Positions 1 to 8,830 of a stretch of DNA of 64,000 nt are shown here, piece after piece. Positions within the stretch are counted from its first letter, which is position 1; every line of letters begins with the position of its first letter. Origin of the DNA: Bailinhaonella thermotolerans (lineage in GTDB: Bacteria; Actinomycetota; Actinomycetes; Streptosporangiales; Streptosporangiaceae); NCBI RefSeq assembly GCF_003594875.1, contig NZ_QZEY01000002.1, positions 620,001-684,000 on the forward strand. The letters are read 5' to 3'. The notes under the pieces were generated by a model. That model worked only from the letters and a program-made list of their open reading frames with translations. It was not told the origin of the DNA and ran no database searches. The position numbers and the translations under genes were made by a program.

Positions 1-136
1 GGCGGATGTCCTCCACGACGGTCGCCGAGCGGCCCGTCGGGCGGCGTTCCAGCGCGCTCACCCGCCCGAGACGGTCCACCAGCGCGCCCTTCATCGACGT
101 TCCGCCTACGTCGATGGCGACGACGTGTTCACCCAC
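1..136 (-). CDS. ROK-family sugar kinase, N-terminal part (cut by window edge)
   Basis: Only the first 45 codons lie in the window. The reading starts at a GTG at 136, six bases after a GAGGAG ribosome site, and gives VGEHVVAIDVGGTSMKGALV, the glycine-rich phosphate-1 motif at the N-terminus of ROK (repressor/ORF/kinase) sugar kinases such as glucokinase and N-acetylglucosamine kinase. No N-terminal winged helix precedes it, so it is a kinase and not a ROK repressor. It lies 53 bases downstream of the SIS isomerase gene on the same strand, so the two probably form an operon that phosphorylates and then isomerises or deaminates an amino sugar. The exact sugar is unknown. Confidence 0.85.
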   Translation of the reverse strand, partial: MGEHVVAIDVGGTSMKGALVDRLGRVSALERRPTGRSATVVEDIR

Positions 137-188
137 CGATACTCCTCTGTTCCCGGTCGATCCGGGCAAGACCCGGACGACATGTCGC

Positions 189-1055
189 TCAGGTAAGGAT
201 GACCGACCGGGTGAGGTTGCGCGGCTGGTCGGGGTCCAGCCCCTGGGCCTCGGCGAGGGCGACCGCGAGCCGCTGGGCGCGGATCAGGTCGGCCAGCGGG
301 TCGCCGGCGGACTCGACGGCGGTGGCCCCGGTGGCGCGCACGTCGTCGAGCAGGCCCTCGGGGGCGCGGCCGAAGGACCAGATCAGGCTGCGCTCGTCGG
401 CGACGCTGATCGGCCCGTGGCGGTACTCCATGCCGGGGTACGCCTCGGCCCAGGCGCCCGCGGCCTCGCGCAGCTTGAGCCCGGCCTCCTGGGCCAGGCC
501 GTTGGTCCAGCCGGCGCCGAGGAAGGTGTACTGCCGGCGGTCCAGCGCGTTCTCGGGCAGGTCGGCGGCGAGCGCGTTCTCGGCCTGGGCGACCAGGTCG
601 TCGGGGGCCTGCCCGAGGTGGGCGCGCAGCAGCACCAGGCCGGTGGTGGCGAAGCGGGTCTGCACGACGGACTTCTCGTCGGCGAAGTCGAGCACGACCA
701 CCTGGCCGGCCACGTCCATGATCGGCGTGTTCGGGTCGCCGGTGATCGCGGTCGTGGGCGAGGAGGTGGCCTCCAGCGCGGCGAGGACCTCGGTCGTCGT
801 GCCGGAGCGCGTGATCGCCAGGACCCGGTCGTACGGCCTGCGGGGGAACTCCGACGCGGCGAAGGCGTCCGTCTCGCCCTGGCCCGCGCGCTCGCGGAGC
901 ACGGCGTAGGCCTGGGCCATGTAGAGCGAGGTGCCGCACCCGATCACGGCGACCCGCTCACCGGGCAGGGGCAGGCCGGCCGCGGAGGGGGCGATGTCGA
1001 TGGCCCGGCGCCAGCAGTCCGGCTGGCTGGCGATCTCCGCTGCGACGTGGGACAT
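189..1055 (-). CDS. SIS-domain sugar-phosphate isomerase/deaminase (GlmS C-terminal/AgaS-like)
   Basis: A 288-residue protein with two SIS domains. The first (about residues 35-170) contains VIGCGTSLYMA and AITRSGTTTE, which bind the sugar phosphate; the second (about 180-270) contains GAGWTNGLAQE and EYRHGPISV. This matches the isomerase half of glucosamine-6-phosphate synthase without the glutaminase half, as in AgaS or NagB-II deaminase/isomerases. I chose the ATG at 1055 because GAGAGG lies seven bases upstream; an in-frame start further upstream would add only an arginine/proline-rich tail. The ROK kinase follows and a DeoR regulator is divergent, so a catabolic amino-sugar role is likely. 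Substrate is inferred, not shown. Confidence 0.85.
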   Translation of the reverse strand: MSHVAAEIASQPDCWRRAIDIAPSAAGLPLPGERVAVIGCGTSLYMAQAYAVLRERAGQGETDAFAASEFPRRPYDRVLAITRSGTTTEVLAALEATSSPTTAITGDPNTPIMDVAGQVVVLDFADEKSVVQTRFATTGLVLLRAHLGQAPDDLVAQAENALAADLPENALDRRQYTFLGAGWTNGLAQEAGLKLREAAGAWAEAYPGMEYRHGPISVADERSLIWSFGRAPEGLLDDVRATGATAVESAGDPLADLIRAQRLAVALAEAQGLDPDQPRNLTRSVILT

Positions 1056-1205
1056 GCGCGTTCCTCTCTTCGGCGTCACTCGGGGTCTGGGCAAGCCTGG
1101 GCGCACGCCCGGGCGGAGCCCCGGCCGGCCGCCGGTCGGCTGATCGGCTGATCGGCCGCTGATCGGCTACTGATCGAGGCTGCGCAGGCGTGCGCGAATC
1201 TGCTC

Positions 1206-1231
1206 ATTTTCTATCGTTATTCATCATAAAA
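1206..1231. promoter_or_regulatory. AT-rich divergent promoter/operator between the SIS operon and the DeoR gene
   Basis: This is the only AT-rich stretch in the first kilobases. It holds TTTTCTATCGTTATTCATC followed by ATAAAA, with TTTT and AAAA at opposite ends. Repeated TTNC/TTA spacing of this kind is typical of DeoR-family operators, and the site lies between the divergently transcribed regulator and its likely target operon. Binding is inferred. Confidence 0.5.
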
Positions 1232-1279
1232 GCGCAAGCCCGCGCACTGCTGTACGCTGCGTGGTCAGAGGAGGAGACC

Positions 1280-2065
1280 ATGGGACCCCGCGAACGGTGG
1301 AACGCCCTGCTGGACCTGCTGGCTCAGCGCGGGAACGTCGAGGTGGACGAGGCCGCGGCCGAGCTCGGCGTGTCGGCGGCGACCATCCGGCGCGACCTGG
1401 ACCAGCTCGCCCGGCAGCAGATGCTCACCCGCACGCGGGGCGGCGCGGTGGCCGGGGCGGTCTCCTACGACCTGCCGCTGCGGTACAAGGCCGCGCGCCA
1501 CGCGCCCGAGAAGGAGCGGATCGGCCGGGCCGCCGCCGCGCTGGTCGGCCCGGGGTCGATCGTGGGCATCAACGGGGGCACCACGACCAGCGAGGTCGCG
1601 CGGGCCCTGGCGCTGCGGGCCGACGTGCGCGAGGCCGGCGAGGAGCCCGCGTTCACCGTGGTCACCAACGCCGTGAACATCGCCAACGAGCTCGTCGTGC
1701 GCCGCCGGGTGAAGATCGTGGTCACGGGAGGGGTCGCGCGGCCCGCCTCCTACGAGCTGATCGGCCCGCTGGCCACCAAGCTGCTGGAGGAGATCGCGCT
1801 CGACGACGCGGTGATCGGCGTGAACGGGTTCGACCTGGAGCACGGCGCGACCGCGCACGACGAGGGCGAGGCGAGCATCAACCACGTCATGGCCGCCCGG
1901 GCCCGCCGGGTGATCGTCGTCGCGGACTCCTCCAAGCTGGGCCGCCGCGCGTTCTGCCGCATCTGCCCGGCGAGCGCCGTCGACGTCCTGATCACCGACG
2001 ACGCGGCCCCCAAGGAGCTGACCGACGCGATCGCCGAGACGGGCGTCGAGGTCGTCCGCGTCTGA
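1280..2065 (+). CDS. DeoR-family transcriptional regulator
   Basis: A 261-residue regulator. Residues 5-55 form the DeoR helix-turn-helix with the recognition segment VSAATIRRDLDQL; residues about 75-240 form the DeoRC sugar-phosphate sensor, with INGGTTTSEVARAL and VVTNAVNIANEL, and the C-terminal GVNGFD and VVADSSKLGRRAF blocks. Members repress sugar operons and release DNA on binding a phosphorylated sugar. The ATG at 1280 is preceded by GAGGAGG at seven bases; in-frame codons upstream would run into the AT-rich promoter. The gene is divergent from the SIS/ROK operon, which is its probable target. Confidence 0.92.
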   Translation: MGPRERWNALLDLLAQRGNVEVDEAAAELGVSAATIRRDLDQLARQQMLTRTRGGAVAGAVSYDLPLRYKAARHAPEKERIGRAAAALVGPGSIVGINGGTTTSEVARALALRADVREAGEEPAFTVVTNAVNIANELVVRRRVKIVVTGGVARPASYELIGPLATKLLEEIALDDAVIGVNGFDLEHGATAHDEGEASINHVMAARARRVIVVADSSKLGRRAFCRICPASAVDVLITDDAAPKELTDAIAETGVEVVRV

Positions 2066-2128
2066 CGGCGGCCCGGACCGGCGCGCCGCCGGAGCCACGC
2101 GCGCCACGCACCGCCGGCCCCCGCTGAC

Positions 2129-2213
2129 GCCGTACGCCGGAACCACGCCGGCTCCGCTGACGCCGTACGGCGGAATCACGCTCACGCCGTACGGCGGGGC
2201 GGGGCCGTACGGC
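2129..2213. repeat. Cluster of GCCGTACGGC palindromes
   Basis: Four copies of GCCGTACG(G/C)C occur at 2129, 2162, 2186 and 2204 in the space between the convergent DeoR and zinc-ribbon genes. The decamer is a perfect palindrome. The same unit recurs in many other intergenic spaces here, often inside hairpins. It may act in transcription termination; this is inference. Confidence 0.7.
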
Positions 2214-2234
2214 GGGGCGGGCGGAGGGGGGACG

Positions 2235-2558
2235 TCAGGGGCGCGGGGCGAGCCGGCCGAGGACGCGGCTGAGAGCGGCCTCAACCTCCTCGGCCAGGCC
2301 CGGCGCGACGCCGGCGGTCTCCTGGTCCCGGCGGACCGGGCGGACGTGCCCGCAGTCGCGGCACTCGATCTCGCCCAGCCGGCAGACCAGCGTGGCGGAG
2401 TCGCACGCCTCGCAGCGGTCGAGGTCGGCGGTCCAGTCGTGAACCCGCTGGCAGTCCGGGCAGACGAGCACCTGGCTCTCCGCGCGCACGCCCCGCTTCC
2501 AGGGGCTCGCGCCCCGGGCCGGGTCGGTCTGCCGGGCCCCGCATCGATAGCAGGGCAT
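2235..2558 (-). CDS. Small zinc-ribbon protein, function unknown
   Basis: A 107-residue protein with four CxxC pairs: CYRC (residues 3-6), CPDC, CEAC and CRDC, consistent with two zinc ribbons. The C-terminal 30 residues are predicted helical and Glu/Ala/Leu-rich. The start at 2558 has GGAGG six bases upstream. I do not recognise a family with known activity; such proteins in actinobacteria are usually annotated as hypothetical. It lies downstream of the peroxiredoxin gene on the same strand with 53 bases between, so it may be cotranscribed with it. Confidence 0.7.
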   Translation of the reverse strand: MPCYRCGARQTDPARGASPWKRGVRAESQVLVCPDCQRVHDWTADLDRCEACDSATLVCRLGEIECRDCGHVRPVRRDQETAGVAPGLAEEVEAALSRVLGRLAPRP

Positions 2559-2611
2559 GGTGGCCTCCGTCGTGTTCCTCGCCATGCCGGCGGCCCGGTG
2601 CCGCCGGCCCA

Positions 2612-3076
2612 CTACGACAGCTCCGCGAGCACCGTGAGGTACTCCCCGGCGTCGCGCGCGGACGGGATCGGGTTCACGACCGCCCAGCGCACCACGCCGT
2701 CGCAGGCGATGACGAAGGTGCCGCGCAGGGCGACCCCCTTCTCGTCATCGAACACACCGTACGATGCCGCGACCTCACCGTGTGGCCAGAAGTCCGAGAG
2801 CATCGGGAATTCGTAGCCCTCGCGATCCGCCCACGCCCGGTGGGCGAAGACGGAGTCCACGGACACGGTGAGCAGGCGCGCGCCCGCGGCGGTGAAGCGG
2901 GGCAGGGCGTCGCGGAGTTCGGACAGCTCCGCCGCGCACACCCCGGAGAACGCCAGGGGGTAGAAGACGAGCACGACCGGCGTGCCCCCGGCCAGCACCG
3001 ACGACAGCCGGACCGGTGCGCCGTGCTGGTCGGGGAGCTCGAAGTCGGGGGCGACGTCGCCCGCGCCGACCGCCAT
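2612..3076 (-). CDS. ahpE: AhpE-type one-Cys peroxiredoxin
   Basis: A 154-residue thioredoxin-fold peroxidase. Residues 1-15 match the family start (VAPDFELPDQHG), and FYPLAFSGVCAAE contains the peroxidatic Cys of the AhpE/BCP type, with the usual F-x-x-xAF-x-xVC pattern. The protein reduces hydroperoxides, probably with mycothiol/mycoredoxin in actinobacteria. No second conserved Cys is seen close to the expected resolving position, in line with the one-Cys group. Start 3076 is preceded by GAAGGGAG. Clustering with the DUF3052 and aceE genes matches the Streptomyces arrangement. Confidence 0.9.
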   Translation of the reverse strand: MAVGAGDVAPDFELPDQHGAPVRLSSVLAGGTPVVLVFYPLAFSGVCAAELSELRDALPRFTAAGARLLTVSVDSVFAHRAWADREGYEFPMLSDFWPHGEVAASYGVFDDEKGVALRGTFVIACDGVVRWAVVNPIPSARDAGEYLTVLAELS

Positions 3077-3241
3077 GCCGCGCTCCCTTCCCCGCTCCCG
3101 CCCGCTGCCCCGGCGCCGCGGCCCCCTGCCGGGCCCGCGCGCGAGCGAGAGCCTATCGCGGGCCGCCGCCCCCCGGGCCGGCGGCCCGCCGTGTCGGGGG
3201 GAAGGGCTCACCTCGCGCGGGAGCGCGTGGCTCGCGGCGGC

Positions 3242-3673
3242 CTAGCGGCGGCCCGCCTTGGGCGCGACGAGACGGGTGCCCGACCAGTCGCGGGCCGCAC
3301 TGATGCTCGTTGTCTGGGAAAGCCCGGCGGTGGCGGCGTCCTCTCCGATGTCGCTCGGCTCGACGTGGCCGTCGCGGCCCGCCTTCGGAGTCAGCAGCCA
3401 GATGCTCCCGCCTCCGGCGATCGAGCTGAGCGCGCCGATGAGCGCGTCCACGAGGTCGCCGTCCTCGTCGCGCCACCACAGCAGCACGACGTCGGCGACG
3501 TCGTCGTAGTCCTCATCGACGAGTTCGTTGCCGGTCAGCGTTTCGATGGACTCGCGCAGTTCGTCGTCGACGTCCTCGTCCCAGCCGATCTCCTGCACCA
3601 CCTGACCCGGCTTGAGGCCGAGCCTCTCGGCCAGGCCGCGCTCGCCCTGCGCCTGACCCGCGGTCGCGCTCAC
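3242..3673 (-). CDS. DUF3052 family protein
   Basis: A 143-residue acidic protein matching the actinobacterial DUF3052 family: GLAERLGLKPGQVVQEIGW near the N-terminus, then a strongly acidic block with DVDDELRESIE, DVVLLWWRDEDGDLVDAL in the middle and a C-terminal LTPKAGRDGHVEPSDIGEDA block. No catalytic motif is evident; its function is unknown. The GTG start at 3673 is six bases after AGGAGGG, a better site than the upstream ATG. The family gene is usually found next to aceE and the AhpE/BCP peroxiredoxin in Streptomyces, as here. Confidence 0.88.
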   Translation of the reverse strand: MSATAGQAQGERGLAERLGLKPGQVVQEIGWDEDVDDELRESIETLTGNELVDEDYDDVADVVLLWWRDEDGDLVDALIGALSSIAGGGSIWLLTPKAGRDGHVEPSDIGEDAATAGLSQTTSISAARDWSGTRLVAPKAGRR

Positions 3674-3810
3674 GTAGATCCCTCCTGCTCGACTGCCCCG
3701 ATGCGGTCGCCCCGCCATGGGGCTTTGGTCGGACAGTCCACACGCTGATACCCGTGGTCGTCAACGGTCGCCACGGACTCTGACAGTCACATCACTGTCG
3801 CGGTTTCCCG

Positions 3811-4218
3811 TTATTCCGACAAAAACGACAAACGCACACGACGTTCAGGGTTGTCGACATTGAGGTCGACGAGGGCCACCGACTGCCACGTGCCCAGCGC
3901 GAGACGCCCTCCGAGCACGGGGACCGTGGCGTAGGGCGGGATCAGCGCGGGCATGACGTGGGACCGCCCGTGCCCGCGCGAACCGTGCCGGTGCGCCCAG
4001 CGGTCGTCGGCCGGGAGCAGGTCGCCCAGCGCGCTGAGGAGGTCCTCGTCGCTGCCCGCCCCGAGTTCCAGGATCGCGATGCCGGCGGTGGCGTGCGGCA
4101 CGAACACGTGCAGCAGGCCATCACCTCCGCACTCGGCCGCGAACCGCTCGCACTCCCCGGTGAGGTCCAGGACCCGCTCGCGCGAGCCGGTCGTCACCTC
4201 GATCTCCTTTGATCGCAC
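3811..4218 (-). CDS. YjbQ/UPF0047 family protein (secondary thiamine-phosphate synthase fold)
   Basis: A 135-residue protein that spans the whole UPF0047 family. Conserved blocks are VFVPHATAGIAILE (the HxTA-type active-site histidine) and the C-terminal HGRSHVMPALIPP and LGTWQSVALVDLN. E. coli YjbQ has weak thiamine-phosphate synthase activity, but the physiological role is unsettled. The GTG at 4218 follows a TAGGAT -10 element by six bases, suggesting a leaderless start. A second in-frame GTG at 4197 has AAGGAG six bases upstream, so internal initiation is possible; the longer form matches family length better. Confidence 0.88.
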   Translation of the reverse strand: MRSKEIEVTTGSRERVLDLTGECERFAAECGGDGLLHVFVPHATAGIAILELGAGSDEDLLSALGDLLPADDRWAHRHGSRGHGRSHVMPALIPPYATVPVLGGRLALGTWQSVALVDLNVDNPERRVRLSFLSE

Positions 4219-4224
4219 ACCGTC

Positions 4225-4230
4225 ATCCTA
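4225..4230 (-). promoter_or_regulatory. -10 element TAGGAT of a leaderless promoter
   Basis: On the minus strand TAGGAT is followed by six bases and then the GTG of the YjbQ gene, so transcription should begin at or next to the start codon. No clear -35 TTGAC is visible. Confidence 0.5.
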
Positions 4231-4261
4231 CGGACACGCGAAAGCGCCCTCGCCCGCCCCC

Positions 4262-4312
4262 GCCCGCCGTACGCCCGCCGCGGGGGCGTCCTCGCCCGGG
4301 GGTACGGCGGGC
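4262..4312 (-). terminator. Long GC hairpin with GTAC core
   Basis: GCCCGCCGTAC (4262-4272) and its exact complement GTACGGCGGGC (4302-4312) flank a 29-base loop that can itself fold. It lies downstream of the DUF1918 gene and upstream of the YjbQ promoter, as expected for a terminator. There is no T-run. Confidence 0.5.
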
Positions 4313-4422
4313 ACGGGCATGACCGGTCCGTACGGGCCATGCCCGGCGGTCCCGCCGCACGCCCCTCCCCCGGCGAGCCGCAGGCGGGGAGGGGCGGGCG
4401 GCGGGCGCTCAACGGCGGGCGC

Positions 4423-4620
4423 TCAGCGGCGCTCGCGCTGGGACGGGACGACGACGGCGTCGGGGCCCGGGAACACCAGGCCGGTGTGCCCGTCCTCGAA
4501 GCGGACCACGTAGGGCGGGGCGCCCGCCGGACCTCGGACCTCGATGATCTCGCCGTGACGATCCCTCTCGCCCACGGTCGCGCCGTGGACCAGGAGCCGG
4601 TCTCCCACTGCCGCGCGCAT
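4423..4620 (-). CDS. DUF1918 domain protein
   Basis: A 65-residue protein matching DUF1918: GDRLLVHGATVGERDRHGEI, then the PPYVVRFEDGHTGLVFPGPD block that resembles a small SH3-like barrel. Function is unknown; the family is common and usually stand-alone in actinobacteria. The ATG at 4620 lies six bases after AAGGGG and fits the family start; an upstream in-frame ATG would add 35 unrelated residues. It is divergent from aceE. Confidence 0.85.
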   Translation of the reverse strand: MRAAVGDRLLVHGATVGERDRHGEIIEVRGPAGAPPYVVRFEDGHTGLVFPGPDAVVVPSQRERR

Positions 4621-4780
4621 GATCAGCCCCTTCCGCGGTCTTCTCTCGGCCTGTTCTCCGCTCTCCGCTTTGCGGATGTTTTCCACACTGATACGGCTTA
4701 GGTCCGAGGAGAAGCGGTTACCCATGAGTAGAGTCGCGGTTTCGGCGTGGACGAGCCACGATGGGAGATGACCCCATACT

Positions 4781-4801
4781 TAAGGACTAGACCACATAGT
4801 C
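4781..4801. promoter_or_regulatory. DasR/GntR-like dre site and inverted repeat upstream of aceE
   Basis: TAAGGACTAGACCACA (4781-4796) agrees at 11 of 16 positions with the DasR dre consensus ACTGGTCTAGACCACT, almost perfectly in the right half. It overlaps an inverted repeat GACTA-N7-TAGTC (4785-4801). The site is 22 bases before the aceE start codon, a position suited to repression. The match is by eye; the binding factor is inferred. Confidence 0.45.
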
Positions 4802-4822
4802 AGACTCGGAAGGCGAAACCCT

Positions 4823-7591
4823 GTGGCTTCCGGACGCCAGCGTTTTTCGATCATCAGCGACGGGCTACCCAGCCAACTGCCTGATGTCGACCCCAGCGAG
4901 ACCCAAGAGTGGCTGGAGTCGCTCGACACCGTCGTGAAGACGGAGGGCCGCACCCGCGCCCGCTACCTCATGCTCCGCCTGCTGGAGAGGGCGCGCGAGC
5001 ACCAGGTCGGCGTTCCCGGCCTCCGCAGCACCGACTACATCAACACGATCCCGCCGGAGCGGGAGCCCTGGTTCCCGGGCGACGAGTACGTCGAGCGGAG
5101 GATCCGCGCCTACATCCGCTGGAACGCCGCGGTCATGGTGACCCGCGCCAACGCCCGGACCAACGTCGGCGGCCACATCGCCACCTACGCCTCCGCCGCG
5201 TCGCTCTACGAGGTGGGCTTCAACCACTTCTTCCGGGGCAAGGACCACGGCGAGTCGGGCGACCAGGTGTTCATCCAGGGGCACGCCGCCCCGGGCGTCT
5301 ACGCCCGCGCCTTCCTCGAGGGCCGCCTGCCCGAGTCGGCGCTCGACGGGTTCCGCCAGGAGCTGTCGCATCCCGGCGGCGGCCTGCCCTCCTACCCGCA
5401 CCCGCGGCTCATGCCCGACTTCTGGGAGTTCCCGACCGTGTCGATGGGCCTCGGCCCGATCGGCGCGATCTACCAGGCGCGGTTCAACCGCTACCTGCTC
5501 AACCGGAAGATCAAGGACACCTCGCGCTCGCACGTGTGGTGCTTCCTGGGCGACGGCGAGATGGACGAGCCCGAGTCCCTCGGCGCGATCGGCATCGCCG
5601 CGCGCGAGGAGCTCGACAACCTCACCTTCGTCATCAACTGCAACCTGCAGCGGCTCGACGGCCCGGTGCGCGGCAACGGCAAGATCATCCAGGAGCTGGA
5701 GTCGTTCTTCCGCGGCGCCGGCTGGAACGTCATCAAGGTCGTCTGGGGCCGCGACTGGGACCCGCTCCTGGCCGCCGACGTGGACGGCGTGCTCGTCAAC
5801 AAGATGAACACCACGCCCGACGGGCAGTTCCAGACCTACTCGGTCGAGTCGGGCTCCTACATCCGCGAGCACTTCTTCGGCGACGACCCGCGCCTGCGCA
5901 AGATGGTCGAGCACCTGTCCGACGACGACATCCGCAAGCTGTCGCGCGGCGGTCACGACTACCGCAAGGTCTACGCCGCGTTCAAGGCGGCGCGTGAGCA
6001 CGTCGGGCAGCCGACGGTCATCCTCGCCCACACCATCAAGGGCTGGACCCTGGGCAAGGACTTCGAGGCGCGCAACGCGACGCACCAGATGAAGAAGATG
6101 ACCAAGGCCGAGCTGAAGGAGTTCCGCGACCGGCTCTACCTGCCGATCCCGGACTCCGCGCTCGACGCCGAGCTCCCGCCGTACTTCCACCCGGGCGAGG
6201 ACCACGAGGAGATCCACTACATGAAGGAGCGCCGGGCGGCGCTCGGCGGCTACCTGCCCAAGCGGGTGGAGCGCGCCAAGCCGCTCAAGCTCCCCGGCGA
6301 CAAGGTCTACGCCGAGCTGAAGAAGGGCTCGGGCAAGCAGAACGTCGCGACCACGATGGCGTTCGTGCGCCTGCTCAAGGACCTCATGAAGGACAAGGAG
6401 ATCGGCGCCCGGTTCGTGCCGATCATCCCCGACGAGGCCCGCACCTTCGGCATGGACGCCATGTTCCCGACGGCGAAGATCTACTCGCCGCACGGGCAGA
6501 CGTACGAGGCCGTGGACCGCAACCTGCTGCTGTCGTACAAGGAGGCCGCCGAGGGGCAGATGCTCCACGAGGGCATCAGCGAGGCCGGCTCGATGGCCTC
6601 CACGATCGCCGCGGGCTCGGCCTACGCCACGCACGGCGAGCACATGATCCCGGTCTACGTGTTCTACTCGATGTTCGGGTTCCAGCGCACGGCCGACCAG
6701 ATGTGGCAGATGGGCGACCAGATGTCGCGCGGCTTCCTGCTGGGCGCCACCGCCGGCCGCACCACGCTCAACGGCGAGGGCCTGCAGCACGAGGACGGCC
6801 ACACGCCGCTGATCGCCTCGACCAACCCGGCCTGCGTGTCGTACGACCCGGCGTGGGCGTTCGAGATCAGCCACATCGTGCAGGACGGCCTGCGGAGGAT
6901 GTACGGCGAGCAGCCGGAGAACGTCTTCTACTACCTGACCGTCTACAACGAGCCGTATCCCCAGCCGGCCGAGCCCGAGGGCCTGGACCCGCGGGGCGTC
7001 CTCAAGGGCCTGTACAAGTTCGCCCCGGCCCCGGCCGTCGAGGGCGCGAACGAGCGGCCCAGGGCGCAGATCCTGGCCTCGGGCGTGGCCGGGCGCTGGG
7101 CGCTGGAGGCGCAGCGCCTGCTGGCCGAGGACTGGGGCGTGGACGCCGACGTGTGGTCGGCCACCTCCTGGACCGAGCTGCGCCGCGACGCGCTCGACTG
7201 CGAGGAGTGGAACCTGCTCCACCCCGAGGAGGAGCGCCGGGTGCCCTACGTCACCCAGGTCCTCGAGGGCCAGCCGGGCCCGGTCGTGGGCGTGAGCGAC
7301 TACATGCGGGCCGTGCCCGACCAGATCGCGCGGTGGGTGCCGGGCGACTGGTCCTCGCTGGGCACCGACGGGTTCGGCCTGTCGGACACCCGCTCGGCGC
7401 TGCGCCGCCACTTCCACGTGGACGCCGCCTCGATCACCCTGGCCGTGCTGACCGAGCTGGCCCGCCGGGGCGAGATCAAGCACGAGGTGCTGCAGAAGGC
7501 GATCGAGCGCTACCACCTGCGCAACGGCGTCACCGAGGTGGTCACCCAGACCACCCCGGAGAGCAACGAGACCCAGTCGATGGGCTTCTGA
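4823..7591 (+). CDS. aceE: Pyruvate dehydrogenase E1 component, homodimeric type
   Basis: A 922-residue AceE that decarboxylates pyruvate with thiamine diphosphate and passes the acetyl group to E2 lipoate. The ThDP/Mg motif is [15 protein letters not shown] through [18 protein letters not shown] (about residues 242-275). The central [11 protein letters not shown] and [20 protein letters not shown] blocks and the pyrimidine domain with [12 protein letters not shown] follow; [13 protein letters not shown] and the C-terminal domain are intact, and the length is normal. Start is a GTG at 4823 after GGAAGGCG. It is monocistronic here, with a DasR-like site just upstream. E2 and E3 genes are not in the window. 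Confidence 0.97.
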   Translation: MASGRQRFSIISDGLPSQLPDVDPSETQEWLESLDTVVKTEGRTRARYLMLRLLERAREHQVGVPGLRSTDYINTIPPEREPWFPGDEYVERRIRAYIRWNAAVMVTRANARTNVGGHIATYASAASLYEVGFNHFFRGKDHGESGDQVFIQGHAAPGVYARAFLEGRLPESALDGFRQELSHPGGGLPSYPHPRLMPDFWEFPTVSMGLGPIGAIYQARFNRYLLNRKIKDTSRSHVWCFLGDGEMDEPESLGAIGIAAREELDNLTFVINCNLQRLDGPVRGNGKIIQELESFFRGAGWNVIKVVWGRDWDPLLAADVDGVLVNKMNTTPDGQFQTYSVESGSYIREHFFGDDPRLRKMVEHLSDDDIRKLSRGGHDYRKVYAAFKAAREHVGQPTVILAHTIKGWTLGKDFEARNATHQMKKMTKAELKEFRDRLYLPIPDSALDAELPPYFHPGEDHEEIHYMKERRAALGGYLPKRVERAKPLKLPGDKVYAELKKGSGKQNVATTMAFVRLLKDLMKDKEIGARFVPIIPDEARTFGMDAMFPTAKIYSPHGQTYEAVDRNLLLSYKEAAEGQMLHEGISEAGSMASTIAAGSAYATHGEHMIPVYVFYSMFGFQRTADQMWQMGDQMSRGFLLGATAGRTTLNGEGLQHEDGHTPLIASTNPACVSYDPAWAFEISHIVQDGLRRMYGEQPENVFYYLTVYNEPYPQPAEPEGLDPRGVLKGLYKFAPAPAVEGANERPRAQILASGVAGRWALEAQRLLAEDWGVDADVWSATSWTELRRDALDCEEWNLLHPEEERRVPYVTQVLEGQPGPVVGVSDYMRAVPDQIARWVPGDWSSLGTDGFGLSDTRSALRRHFHVDAASITLAVLTELARRGEIKHEVLQKAIERYHLRNGVTEVVTQTTPESNETQSMGF

Positions 7592-7719
7592 CCCGTCCCC
7601 GCGTCTGGCCCGACGGCCGGCCCCTCCCCCGGGGCCGGCCGTCCGCCGTTCCCGCCCGTGCCCGGTACGCCCCGCCTCCGGCACGGCCACCGCCCGCGCC
7701 GCGGCAGGGCGGGGCTAAG

Positions 7720-7776
7720 GCCGTACGGCGGGGCTCAGGCCGTACGGCGGGGGCTCAGGGGCTCGGGCCGTACTGC
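7720..7776. repeat. Three GCCGTACGGC-type palindromes between convergent genes
   Basis: Copies at 7720-7729 and 7739-7748 are perfect, and one at 7767-7776 has one change. They sit between aceE and the convergent VOC gene. A role in termination for both genes is plausible but unproven. Confidence 0.6.
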
Positions 7777-7823
7777 GGGGGCGGACCGGCGTGGGACGGT
7801 CCGCGGGGAGGGGCCGCGCGGGG

Positions 7824-8198
7824 TCAGGGCCTGGGGGCGTAGACGCCGAAGAGGTTGTCGGAGGGGTCGGTGAGGTAGGCGAAGTCGGGGCCGGAGGGGC
7901 CGCCGACCGCCTTCTTGAGCACCTTGCCGCCGAGCCGTTCGACCTGGGCGCAGGTCTCCTCCACGTCGCGGACGACGATGGAGAACACGCCGTGGTTGGG
8001 CAGCTGGCCGCCGGTGCCGAACACGCCGCCCCGGGGCTCGCCGCTGCCGGGGTAGGTGATGATCCGGTAGTCCATGGGCAGCTCGGGGTCCTTCTCGAAC
8101 GACCAGCCGAACAGCTCGCCGAAGAACTTCTGCGCCCCGTCCGGGTCGTCGCTGGCGATCTCGAACCAGGCGACGGTGTTGAAGGCGGGCGTGGTCAT
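7824..8198 (-). CDS. VOC (glyoxalase/bleomycin-resistance) family protein
   Basis: A 124-residue protein made of one VOC fold (two beta-alpha-beta-beta-beta units). It starts NTVAWFEIASDDPDGAQKFFGELFGWSFE and ends DFAYLTDPSDNLFGVYAPRP, the usual pattern of the CFP-30/glyoxalase-like small proteins of actinobacteria. Metal or substrate cannot be deduced. The ATG at 8198 is preceded by GGAGGGAAC; an upstream ATG lacks a ribosome site. Confidence 0.85.
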   Translation of the reverse strand: MTTPAFNTVAWFEIASDDPDGAQKFFGELFGWSFEKDPELPMDYRIITYPGSGEPRGGVFGTGGQLPNHGVFSIVVRDVEETCAQVERLGGKVLKKAVGGPSGPDFAYLTDPSDNLFGVYAPRP

Positions 8199-8419
8199 GT
8201 TCCCTCCGGGGATGGTCAAAGGTGTCGGGTGCGGGCCGCCGGACGACCCGTGCCCTCACCCTCTCGCCCCCTCGCGACAACCCCCTGTCGGTGTTTTCCC
8301 GGCGATCTCAGATTCCCCGCCGGCCCCCGGGCCCCCGGCGGTACCGCGCTCCCCGGACGCTCCGGGCTCCCCGGGCGGCCGGATCTCCCCGGACGCCCGG
8401 GCCGCCGGTCACGGCGCGC

Positions 8420-8635
8420 TCACTCCCCCGCGAACCGCAGGCCCTTCTCCGCCAGGGCCTCCCGGAGCCGCCGCAGCGCCTTGGGCCCGACCCCGTGGAT
8501 CCGCAGCAGTTCCCGGGGGTCGGCCCCCGCCAGCTCCTCGAAGCGCGTGTACCCGGCGGCGATCAGCGCGCCCCGCGCGGGCGCCCCCATCCCGTCCGGC
8601 CACGCGCCCTCCTCCGCCACGTCGTTCCCGCCCAT
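8420..8635 (-). CDS. Small helix-hairpin-helix DNA-binding protein
   Basis: A 71-residue protein. The region from about residue 20 to the end resembles the C-terminal domain of the RNA polymerase alpha subunit and related HhH modules: ARGALIAAGYTRFEELAGAD, then LLRIHGVGPKALRRLREALAEKGL with the GVGPKAL hairpin that contacts the DNA backbone. The acidic first 15 residues are unlike known domains. Start 8635 has GGAGGAGG immediately upstream. It stands alone; binding to DNA is inferred from the fold. Confidence 0.75.
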   Translation of the reverse strand: MGGNDVAEEGAWPDGMGAPARGALIAAGYTRFEELAGADPRELLRIHGVGPKALRRLREALAEKGLRFAGE

Positions 8636-8830
8636 GTCCTCCTCCTTCGAGTCGAGGCCCATCCTCCGACACATGTACGGCGCGACGCCCCCGAACTCAT
8701 CGCCCCGCGCGCCGGGACGGCTCCGCGTCCCGGCCCGTTGTCACGGGGCGCGGGGCGGGCCATCATCGGGGGATCTGCCGTTCCCTGGGGCGGAGACGGG
8801 TCTCCGCCGCGTGTCCGGTGAGGAGGGGCG

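Noticed and set aside
6-1151. Long open frame on the plus strand opposite the SIS gene
   Set aside because: It is Gly/Arg/Ala-rich with no known motif, no ribosome site, and mirrors the codon third positions of the SIS gene. High GC creates such frames throughout the window.
4865-7690. A 941-codon open frame antisense to aceE
   Set aside because: The plus-strand AceE has all family motifs. The antisense translation is Val/Leu/Arg/His-rich without domains.
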